From Bifidobacterium breve (GTDB lineage Bacteria > Actinomycetota > Thermoleophilia > Miltoncostaeales > Miltoncostaeaceae): 40,295 bases of DNA. This document shows positions 33,954 to 40,295 of the stretch, piece by piece; within the stretch, counting starts at the first letter, position 1, and each line of letters opens with the position of its first letter. Below the pieces are notes generated by a model. It was not told the origin of the DNA. It made no database searches and was given only the letters and a program-made list of their open reading frames with translations. Position numbers and translations under genes: made by a program. Location of the stretch: assembly GCA_945876305.1 (NCBI GenBank), contig CAMCOB010000003.1, positions 1 through 40,295 on the forward strand. Direction: 5' to 3'.

Positions 33954-34679
33954 TCAGCCCCCCGGCTGCCGCACGGCGCCGTCGCGCGAGATGAGAAACT
34001 CCCCGGTGCCCCCATTGATCGCCAGGGGCGAACCATCGAGGGCCACCCGGAGCATCGCGGGGCTGCCAATGCGCACCCACGCGGCATCGGGGATGGTGAA
34101 GGTGCGGGTGGCCCCGGGCACGAGCACTCCGCTGTACAGCGTGGGGCCGGTTGCCGATCCGGTGCGCACCTCGAGGTAACTGCCACGGCCTGAGACACCG
34201 GTAAACGTCAGGTCAACCTGCCGATTGCGCGCGGTACTGGTGGTGAGCGCCTCCGATACGGTTGCGGTCGGAGCAGCAGGCGGGGTGCTCACGGAACTGC
34301 CGCCGATGCCGAGCCAGGTGAGCATCGCTACCCCGGCCACGCCGCCAATGGCAAGCCACAACAGTTGGGCCTCGCGCCTGCGCGGTCCACGCTCCGCCCG
34401 TTCGCGCGCGCGACGTGCCCCCTCGGGCGACAGCGAATGGGCCAGCTGGCCGTAGCGCGACTCGTACTCATCAAGCACAAGCGCGGGATCGAGCCCAAGG
34501 TACGACGCGTATGCCCGCAGGAACCCGCGCGCATACGACGGGTCGGGCAGAAGGTCGAATTCCTCATCCTCCATTGCCCGCAGGTACCGCGACCTGATCC
34601 TCGTGCCGGTTTCGGCGGTGGGATAGTCGATGCCCTGGCGGACGCGGGCCTCTCGGAGGCTTGAGCCGATCTCATACAT
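33954..34679 (-). CDS. RodZ-like helix-turn-helix membrane protein
   Basis: 241 residues. An N-terminal RodZ-type HTH_25 domain (about 1-75: SSLREARVRQGIDYPTAE, RSRYLRAMEDEEFDLLP, YARGFLRAYASYLGLDP), a basic stretch (about 89-103), one transmembrane helix (about 105-127, LLWLAIGGVAGVAMLTWLGI) and an extracytoplasmic beta-rich domain (about 150-235) with the DUF4115-like pattern (SYLEVRTGSATGPTLYSGVL; GSPAMLRVALDGSP). The domain order is that of RodZ, which links MreB to the cell-wall machinery. In actinobacteria such proteins often sit between ftsK and cinA/pgsA. It starts 89 nt after the ftsK stop, without an evident Shine-Dalgarno; a TACGGT at 34709-34714 (minus) may be a -10. Confidence 0.88.
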   Translation of the reverse strand: MYEIGSSLREARVRQGIDYPTAETGTRIRSRYLRAMEDEEFDLLPDPSYARGFLRAYASYLGLDPALVLDEYESRYGQLAHSLSPEGARRARERAERGPRRREAQLLWLAIGGVAGVAMLTWLGIGGSSVSTPPAAPTATVSEALTTSTARNRQVDLTFTGVSGRGSYLEVRTGSATGPTLYSGVLVPGATRTFTIPDAAWVRIGSPAMLRVALDGSPLAINGGTGEFLISRDGAVRQPGG

Positions 34680-34760
34680 GTGTGTGACCCGGAATCACCG
34701 GGGGGCCGACCGTAGCACTGGGCCGGGTCGTAGAGGTCCTGAAAACCCCCCGTTCGGCGT

Positions 34761-34780
34761 CACAACCGTTACGGGTTGTG
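34761..34780 (-). terminator. Hairpin overlapping the ftsK stop codon
   Basis: CACAACC (34761-34767) pairs with GGTTGTG (34774-34780) around a six-base loop; the ftsK stop codon lies in the loop. About 25 nt further in the minus direction is a GGGGGGTTTT run. It might attenuate transcription into the RodZ-like gene. The missing adjacent T-tract keeps this tentative. Confidence 0.35.
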
Positions 34781-37324
34781 GTCTCCTGAAACGTCAGCGT
34801 CAACGACGGCGATGCCGAGTACCCGTGGAATGTCATGCTCGGTGATCAGCACCGTGCGGGGCTTCGACCCCTCGTGCCCCGAGATCACGCCCAGACGCTC
34901 GAGCACGTCGACAAGCCGACCGGCACGGGCGTAGCCCACGCCGAGGCGCCGCTGCAGCAGCGACACCGATGCGGTGCCCTGCTGCACCACGGTCTCGATG
35001 GCGCGCTGCACCAGTTCGTCTGATCCCGCATCAACCGCCTCCTCCACCACCTCGGGGCGCTCAAGCAGTTCCTCGCGCATCTCCGGCCGGCCCTGCCGAC
35101 GCCAGTGATCGGTGATGGCGAGAATCTCGTCTTCACCCACGTACGCGCCCTGAAGGCGCTGAAGGCGTGAAGTGCCAACCGGGCGAAACAACATGTCGCC
35201 ATTGCCGAGCAGCGACTCGGCGCCGCCGGAATCGAGCACCACGCGGGAGTCCACCTGCGACGACACGGCGAATGCGATCCGCGATGGCACGTTGGCCTTG
35301 ATCATGCCGGTGATCACGTCCACCGACGGGCGCTGCGTGGCCAACATGAGGTGAATGCCCACCGCGCGGCTCTTCTGCGCAAGCCGGATGATGGCGTCCT
35401 CGACCTCGCCCGGGGCCACCATCATCAGGTCTGCGAGCTCGTCGATGACCACCAGGATGTGCGGCACGACGCTGAGCCCCTGGCCGCGCCGGATTGTGTT
35501 CCAGTCGTTGAGATTGCGCGCCCGGGAGGCGCCCATCAGCTCGTACCGCGACTCCATCTCCCCCACCATGTTCGAGAGCACCGCGGTGGCGTTCTTCATG
35601 TTGGTCACGACGGGCGTGAGCAGGTGAGGGATTCCCTCGTAGTGATTGAGCTCAACCTTCTTCGGGTCGATCATCACCATGCGCAGCTCCTCGGGGGTCG
35701 CCCGAAGGAGGATGGACGCCAGAAGAGCATTGAGGCACACGCTCTTTCCGGTTCCGGTGGAGCCGGCGATCAGGAGGTGCGGCATACGCGCGATGTCGAG
35801 AAACACGGCCTTGCCACCGATGTCCAGCCCCATCCATGCGGCCAGGGGGCCCGTTCCGTCGGGGAAGTCGCGAAATACGTCGCCCAGGGTGACCATGCGC
35901 GAGTTGGGGTTTGGCACCTCAACACCCACGGCCTGCTTGCCGGGGATGGGTGCCAGGATGCGGATCTCGTCCTTGGCAGCCAGTGCGTATGCCAGATCGT
36001 CGCGCAGGGCGCTGACCTTTGACACCTTGGTGCCCGGCGCAAGCTTCAGTTCGTACCGGGTGATGCGCGGACCCGACACGGCGTTGGTCATCTCGGCCTG
36101 CACGCCGAATTCGGCAAGGGCCTCAACCAGCCGCCGTGAGGTCTCCCGGATGGTCGCTGCCGAGGTTCCGCTGCCGCCCGTTGACCTTTGCAGGATCGAC
36201 TTTCGTGGCCGCTTCCAACCGCCCCGCGGCATGGTGCCCGGACCGCCGTGCACCTTGCCCTCGGCGGGGTCATCCACTGCTGCAGCCGCCAACCCAGCGG
36301 CGGCCGCGCCCGGCAGATCTACCTGTACAAACGGGTCGGCGACGTGTTCGTCGTCATCCGCCTCATCACCGTCAATGGGATCGTGGAACACATCGTGTGC
36401 GCCCTCGATAACGATGTCGTCGTCCTCGTCTAGGGCACCCGACCTCGCGCCGAGGGCGGGAGATGGCGGCAGATCGCCATCTTCGTCAAACAGATCGGGA
36501 TAGCGGTCGGCACCGTCAACCGGGTGCTCATCTGATCCCACCCCCCGGCGGGACGTCGGGGCGGCCACCGTCCGTGCGATGAGCCGCACCTCATCTGATG
36601 CCCGTCGGCTGCCCCGCACAGTGGTGACGGTTGCCGTTGCGATACCACGGCCCACGGCCGCACCCGCAACCGCGGCCCCACGCCCCGAGCCACGCAGCGC
36701 CTCGCCAAGCGAGGCCCCACTCATAAGCACCATGCCCGCGGCAATGCCGAGCACTGTGAGGAAGTTGGCCCCCACCGCACCGATGGTGCTGTCGGCGGCC
36801 CACCACAGGCCGGACCCCACCACGCCGCCATTGGCCTTCATCTCACGCACGCTCGACCAGCCGTATGACAGATCCATGCCCGGCCCGAACAGACCAGAGG
36901 CCAGGCCGAGGCAGATCGCCATGCCCACAACCAACGCCCCGATGCGAAATGCCCGCGCGTCAAATACCGGGAAGCGCACGACAAGGTGGACGCCCACAAT
37001 CACCATCACAAGCGCCGCCAGCCCCACCCCGCGGCCCACGCACATGCGGATGAGCGACTCGAGCGCCTGCCCGGCCACGCCGCCGCCCACGCCCGCGAAC
37101 ACGATGGCGGCGAGAAAGCCCCCCACCGCGATCATGACCATTCCGGCCATCTCGCGGCCGTACCCACCAACGCCTCCGCTGCGCTTCCGCGGCGAACGCC
37201 CGGAGCCCTTGGCAGGGCGCCTGGTGGCAGTGGTCTTTCGGGTTGCGGTGCGGGTGCGAGTAGCGGTTGCGGCCACGGTCTCCCCGGGGTCGAGGTGTAC
37301 GAGACCCATTTGGACCCCGCACAC
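34769..37324 (-). CDS. ftsK: DNA translocase FtsK/SpoIIIE
   Basis: Septum-located DNA pump for chromosome segregation. 851 residues. Basic N-terminus (ATRRPAKGSGRSPRKRSGG), about four transmembrane segments (residues about 58-210), an acidic low-complexity linker (about 280-360), then the motor. Alpha/beta core: GPRITRYELKLAPGTKVSKV, Walker A GSTGTGKSV (521-529), MIDPKKVELNHY, Walker B HILVVIDELADLMMVAP and LATQRPSVDVITGMIKANVP. The C-terminal gamma winged helix (about 769-825: LVQRAIETVVQQGTASVSLL, QRRLGVGYARAGRLVDVLE) recognises KOPS-type sites. GTG 37324 has AGGA 6 nt upstream; ATG 37309 is the alternative. It lies 36 nt after rnj. Confidence 0.96.
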   Translation of the reverse strand: MCGVQMGLVHLDPGETVAATATRTRTATRKTTATRRPAKGSGRSPRKRSGGVGGYGREMAGMVMIAVGGFLAAIVFAGVGGGVAGQALESLIRMCVGRGVGLAALVMVIVGVHLVVRFPVFDARAFRIGALVVGMAICLGLASGLFGPGMDLSYGWSSVREMKANGGVVGSGLWWAADSTIGAVGANFLTVLGIAAGMVLMSGASLGEALRGSGRGAAVAGAAVGRGIATATVTTVRGSRRASDEVRLIARTVAAPTSRRGVGSDEHPVDGADRYPDLFDEDGDLPPSPALGARSGALDEDDDIVIEGAHDVFHDPIDGDEADDDEHVADPFVQVDLPGAAAAGLAAAAVDDPAEGKVHGGPGTMPRGGWKRPRKSILQRSTGGSGTSAATIRETSRRLVEALAEFGVQAEMTNAVSGPRITRYELKLAPGTKVSKVSALRDDLAYALAAKDEIRILAPIPGKQAVGVEVPNPNSRMVTLGDVFRDFPDGTGPLAAWMGLDIGGKAVFLDIARMPHLLIAGSTGTGKSVCLNALLASILLRATPEELRMVMIDPKKVELNHYEGIPHLLTPVVTNMKNATAVLSNMVGEMESRYELMGASRARNLNDWNTIRRGQGLSVVPHILVVIDELADLMMVAPGEVEDAIIRLAQKSRAVGIHLMLATQRPSVDVITGMIKANVPSRIAFAVSSQVDSRVVLDSGGAESLLGNGDMLFRPVGTSRLQRLQGAYVGEDEILAITDHWRRQGRPEMREELLERPEVVEEAVDAGSDELVQRAIETVVQQGTASVSLLQRRLGVGYARAGRLVDVLERLGVISGHEGSKPRTVLITEHDIPRVLGIAVVDADVSGDHNP

Positions 37325-37360
37325 CCCGATTCCTGCCTCGGGCAGACCGACTTCGGTTGC

Positions 37361-39046
37361 TTAGACCTCCACCACCACTGGGAGGATGACCGGACGCTTG
37401 CGCGTCTTGCGGTTGATCAGCGCGCCCACGGCGTCGTGGAGTTGCTTGGTGAGCACGTCAACCTCGTGGATGTGCTCCTCGGCGCTTTCGCGAAGACTTG
37501 CCACCACGGTCTCGCGGATGGCGCTGATCATCGCCTCATCCTCGGCGCCCGCAAATCCGCGGGTGACCACCTCGGGTGTACCTGAGAGCGTGCCGTCATG
37601 GGTGTCAATCTGCACCATCACCAGCACCAGGCCGTCCTCAGACATGTGGCGGCGGTCACGGAGGACCCCCTCCCCGAGGTCATTCACTCCGTACGAGTCG
37701 ACATAGGTGATTCCCGACTCAACCCGCTCACCGGTCACCACGCCGTCGGCCGACACCTCAAGCACGTCTCCGTTCTCAAGAATGACCGTGCGCTCGCCGA
37801 TTCCGAGCCCCCTCGCAAGCGCTGCGTGCGCCTTCTGGTGTCGCACCTCGCCGTGGATCGGAGCGAAGAACCGCGGGCGGATGAGTTGCAGCATCCACAT
37901 GAGGTCGTCGCGCACCCCGTGGCCCGATGCGTGCACCTCCGGACGATCATCCGGGGTCACCACCGTCGCGCCCGCAGCCACAAGGCGGTTGATGGTCTCG
38001 TCGATCGCCAGTTCATTGCCCGGGATACGGCGCGATGAATACACCACCGTGTCGCCCGGCTTGATGTCCACCTTGGGGTGGGCACCGTTGGCCATGCGAC
38101 GAAGCGCGGACAGAGGCTCGCCCTGGCTGCCGGTGGTCAGGAGCACCAGTTCGTCATCCGGCACACCGGCGATCTCCTTGTCGGAGATGATGACGCCATC
38201 GGGGGCCTTGAGGTACCCGAGGTTGCGCGCAATGGCCACGTTTCGCACCATTGAGCGACCCACCACGCCCACAACCCGGCCGTCGCGGTAGGCGGCGTCA
38301 ACCACCTGCTGCATGCGGTCGATGTGAGACGAGAAGGTGGTGACGATCACGCGTCCAGGCGATGTGGCGAAGAGCGCAGACATCGCCGGCCCCACCGATG
38401 CCTCGTACCGCTTGGCCGATGCCGGAACGTCTGCATTCGTGGAGTCAGCCAAGAGCACCAGCACTCCCTCGGCGCCGAGCCGTGCGAGCCCCGGAATGTC
38501 GCTGGCCTTGCCCGGCCCGCCAATGGGAAGGTGATCGAACATGAAGTCGCCGGTATGCACCAGCGTGCCCGCGGGTGAGTGGAGGGCAACTGCCACACAG
38601 TCGGGGATGGAGTGGGTCACGCGAAGGAACTCGGCCTCGAAGGGGCCGATACGCCGACGTGGCTCGCCGGCGGCAATCTCGATCATCTCGGCCTCGCCCA
38701 GCAGGCGGTGCTCGTCGAGCTTCCCCCGTACCAGCGCGAGCGTAAAGCGGGTGCCGTAAATCGGAACCGGCCCGACCGCACGGAGGAACCATGGCACGGC
38801 ACCGATGTGATCCTCGTGACCATGGGTGAGGATGAGCCCGTCAATGCGCTCACGGTTTTCGGCGAGCCAGGTCATGTCAGGCAGGATCAGATCGACGCCC
38901 GGCTGATCCGGGCCCGGGAACGTCACGCCGCAATCGATCACGACGATTCGATCGTCGTGCTCCACCACGTACATGTTCTTGCCAATCTCGCCAACGCCGC
39001 CAAGCGGGATAATCCGCAGGGCGGGTGCGTCGGTTGTGTTGCTCAG
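37361..39046 (-). CDS. rnj: Ribonuclease J (apparent CTG start)
   Basis: MBL/beta-CASP exo- and endoribonuclease for mRNA decay and rRNA maturation. The conserved family N-terminus ALRIIPLGGVGEIGKNMYVV is encoded upstream of the first ATG (38974), and this stretch contains no ATG, GTG or TTG. The nearest plausible start is CTG 39046, 20 nt after the dapA stop, giving 561 residues, the normal family length. Metal motif LTHGHEDHIGAVPW (H75, H77, D79, H80). Further motifs: IPDCVAVALHSPAGTLVHTG (ligand region), VLLADSTNADVPA, TTFSSHIDRMQQVVDAA, LLTTGSQGEPLSAL, ASGHGVRDDLMWMLQLIRP and FFAPIHGEVRHQ. Operon dapA-rnj-ftsK, as in mycobacteria. Confidence 0.93.
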   Translation of the reverse strand: MSNTTDAPALRIIPLGGVGEIGKNMYVVEHDDRIVVIDCGVTFPGPDQPGVDLILPDMTWLAENRERIDGLILTHGHEDHIGAVPWFLRAVGPVPIYGTRFTLALVRGKLDEHRLLGEAEMIEIAAGEPRRRIGPFEAEFLRVTHSIPDCVAVALHSPAGTLVHTGDFMFDHLPIGGPGKASDIPGLARLGAEGVLVLLADSTNADVPASAKRYEASVGPAMSALFATSPGRVIVTTFSSHIDRMQQVVDAAYRDGRVVGVVGRSMVRNVAIARNLGYLKAPDGVIISDKEIAGVPDDELVLLTTGSQGEPLSALRRMANGAHPKVDIKPGDTVVYSSRRIPGNELAIDETINRLVAAGATVVTPDDRPEVHASGHGVRDDLMWMLQLIRPRFFAPIHGEVRHQKAHAALARGLGIGERTVILENGDVLEVSADGVVTGERVESGITYVDSYGVNDLGEGVLRDRRHMSEDGLVLVMVQIDTHDGTLSGTPEVVTRGFAGAEDEAMISAIRETVVASLRESAEEHIHEVDVLTKQLHDAVGALINRKTRKRPVILPVVVEV

Positions 39047-39066
39047 TGTGTTTCCAGTCGTTGGGA

Positions 39067-39954
39067 TCAGGCGGGCAGAAGGCCCTGCGACACGAGGAGC
39101 GACCGGAGCGCGCTGCGCTCCCCGGCCGTGGCCTCCACGAGCGGCAGGCGCAGGACGTCGCCGGGGATGACCCCGAGCATGTCGAGCGCAGCCTTGATCA
39201 GGATGGGATTCGTCGTCTCAAAGAGGCCGCTCCACAGAGACGCGCACGACGCGTCGATTGCCCGCGCGCCCTCCACGTCGCCCGCGTTCACGGCGGCCAC
39301 CATCTGCTGCATGCGATCGCCCACCAGGTGAGAGGCCACGGAGATCACTCCGGCACCCCCCATCTCAAGGATGGGCAGCAGCATGTCGTCATTCCCGGCG
39401 TAGATCGCCAGGTCGGTCTCGTCGGCCACCCGTCGGGCCTCAGCCAGATCGGGGTTGGCCTGCTTCAGGGTTGCAACCCCGGGGATGCGTGCAAGTTCGG
39501 CGATGAGGTCGGGAGGCATGTTGATGCCGGTGCGGCCGGGGATGTTGTAGAGCACCACCGGCACGCCAACCTCGGCGATGGCCGCCACATGGCGGCGAAT
39601 ACCCTCAGCCGGTGGGCGGTTGTAATACGGGGTCACCACCAGCACGGCGTCAACGCCGATGCCCTTGGCCACATCAGTCAGATGCACGGAGTGCGCAGTG
39701 TCATTACTGCCGGTTCCGGCCACCACGGTGCCGATGCCGGCACACTCCTCGGCGGTCGATCGGAACAGGGCAATGCGCTCGTCATCGGTGAGCGTTGACG
39801 CCTCACCGGTCGTTCCAGCCACCACGATGCCATCCGACCCGTTGGCCAGCAGGTAGCGCACAAGCGCGCGATAGGCGGCGTCGTCCACTGCCCCCTCGGT
39901 ATCAAAGGGCGTGACGGCCGCGGTGAGAACGGCTCCCAGCACGGGCGGAAGCAT
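39067..39954 (-). CDS. dapA: 4-hydroxy-tetrahydrodipicolinate synthase
   Basis: Condenses pyruvate with aspartate semialdehyde, the first committed step of DAP/lysine synthesis. 295 residues from ATG 39954, a (beta/alpha)8 barrel. GTTGEASTL (47-55) carries the substrate-binding threonines, TPYYNRPPAEGIRRH follows, and VLYNIPGRTGINMP has Tyr136. The Schiff-base Lys is K164 in VATLKQANPDLAEA, where KEAS is more usual. FVTAG-like glycines are seen in YAGNDDMLLPILEMGGAGVI. GGAG lies 9 nt before the ATG. It leads into rnj with a 20 nt gap and follows the unfinished gene at the right edge by 17 nt. Aldolase-family paralogues are possible, but the DapL/DapF neighbours favour DapA. Confidence 0.94.
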   Translation of the reverse strand: MLPPVLGAVLTAAVTPFDTEGAVDDAAYRALVRYLLANGSDGIVVAGTTGEASTLTDDERIALFRSTAEECAGIGTVVAGTGSNDTAHSVHLTDVAKGIGVDAVLVVTPYYNRPPAEGIRRHVAAIAEVGVPVVLYNIPGRTGINMPPDLIAELARIPGVATLKQANPDLAEARRVADETDLAIYAGNDDMLLPILEMGGAGVISVASHLVGDRMQQMVAAVNAGDVEGARAIDASCASLWSGLFETTNPILIKAALDMLGVIPGDVLRLPLVEATAGERSALRSLLVSQGLLPA

Positions 39955-39971
39955 AGCGACGGGCTCCGGGG

Positions 39972-40295
39972 TCAGGTGGGCACGGCTGTCACGGGAAGCG
40001 GATCGGGCGTGCGTGCGGCGGTGAGCAGGTCGGGGCTGGCTACGTTCCAGTACCCCCGAACGGCATACCCCCGCATTCGGTGGCTGGACACAAACCGGGC
40101 GAATGTCGCAAATAATGGGTCGGGCAGCAGGTTCAGCGTCGTCTGCAGTCGACCGGGAATTCGGTTCCCCTTCGCGAGGGAGTTCACAAAGGCCCGGTAC
40201 GACGAAAGTGCCGCACCCAGACGCATCTCGCCCGGGCGCACACGCTCGGCGAGGGGCCCAGAGGACCCCCCGCACACAATCGCGTCGTACTGCTC
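39972..40295 (-). CDS. 3' end of an unidentified gene (cut by the right edge)
   Basis: The last 107 codons of an open frame that enters from the right edge and stops at 39974-39972, 17 nt before dapA on the same strand. The visible sequence begins EQYDAIVCGGSSGPLAERV and continues with a basic helical stretch (LSSYRAFVNSLAKGNRIPGR; LLPDPLFATFARFVSSHRM), GYAVRGYWNVASPDLL and a Pro/Thr-rich tail. No signature is decisive. It does not contain the motif I would expect for ThyX or DapB, the common dapA neighbours in actinobacteria. Probably a genuine gene of the dapA-rnj-ftsK operon; identity unknown. Confidence 0.6.
   Translation of the reverse strand, partial: EQYDAIVCGGSSGPLAERVRPGEMRLGAALSSYRAFVNSLAKGNRIPGRLQTTLNLLPDPLFATFARFVSSHRMRGYAVRGYWNVASPDLLTAARTPDPLPVTAVPT

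Noticed and set aside
39972..40295. Assignment of the right-edge gene to thyX or dapB from synteny
   Set aside because: The visible C-terminus lacks expected features of either family; synteny alone is not enough.

Overview
The window is a gene-dense, high-GC bacterial chromosome segment with no sign of mobile DNA. Gene content and order point to an actinobacterium. The order dapA - rnj - ftsK - rodZ-like - cinA - recA - miaB - miaA - dapF is the conserved actinobacterial block (compare mycobacteria). MurT/GatD, a short primary sigma factor, LL-diaminopimelate aminotransferase and a two-subunit glycyl-tRNA synthetase suggest a deep-branching class such as Thermoleophilia. That class assignment is inference; the phylum is fairly safe.

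Layout. 1-3967 (minus): polA, then a small degenerate DnaJ-like ORF, then rpsA, which runs off the left edge. 4088-7393 (plus): malic enzyme, tRNA-Leu(CAA), a quinone oxidoreductase, and two small unknown genes. 7390-16577 (minus): a tightly packed operon glyQ-glyS-ppdK-unknown-dgt-dnaG with 1-8 nt overlaps or short gaps. 16661-20053 (plus): a secreted or anchored D-glucuronyl C5-epimerase-like protein, a cyclophilin, and the primary sigma factor behind a structured leader. 20084-22567 (minus): an MBL-fold hydrolase coupled to an NrtR-like Nudix regulator, then a small membrane protein and a YqgE/AlgH protein. 22596-26176 (plus): rpiA-murT-methyltransferase-gatD, all with overlapping ends. 26173-40295 (minus): a gene cut by the right edge, dapA, rnj, ftsK, a RodZ-like protein, cinA, recA, miaB, miaA, dapF, dapL and dut.

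How the genes work together. DapA, DapL and DapF make meso-diaminopimelate for peptidoglycan and lysine, and MurT/GatD amidate lipid II. PolA, DnaG, Dgt, Dut, RecA, CinA and FtsK serve replication, nucleotide-pool sanitation, repair and chromosome segregation. RpsA, GlyQ/GlyS, MiaA/MiaB and tRNA-Leu serve translation. Malic enzyme and PPDK sit at the pyruvate/PEP node.

Most notable observations: (1) RecA carries a complete 170-residue mini-intein in its DNA-binding L2 loop, behind a promoter with a LexA-type SOS box; (2) RNase J appears to start at CTG; (3) the rpoD leader has three successive hairpins, the first a perfect 11-bp stem at the predicted transcription start; (4) an unassigned methyltransferase is translationally coupled between murT and gatD; (5) several genes have a TANNNT -10 hexamer 6-9 nt before the start codon, implying leaderless mRNAs. 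No intergenic stretch exceeds 300 bases.
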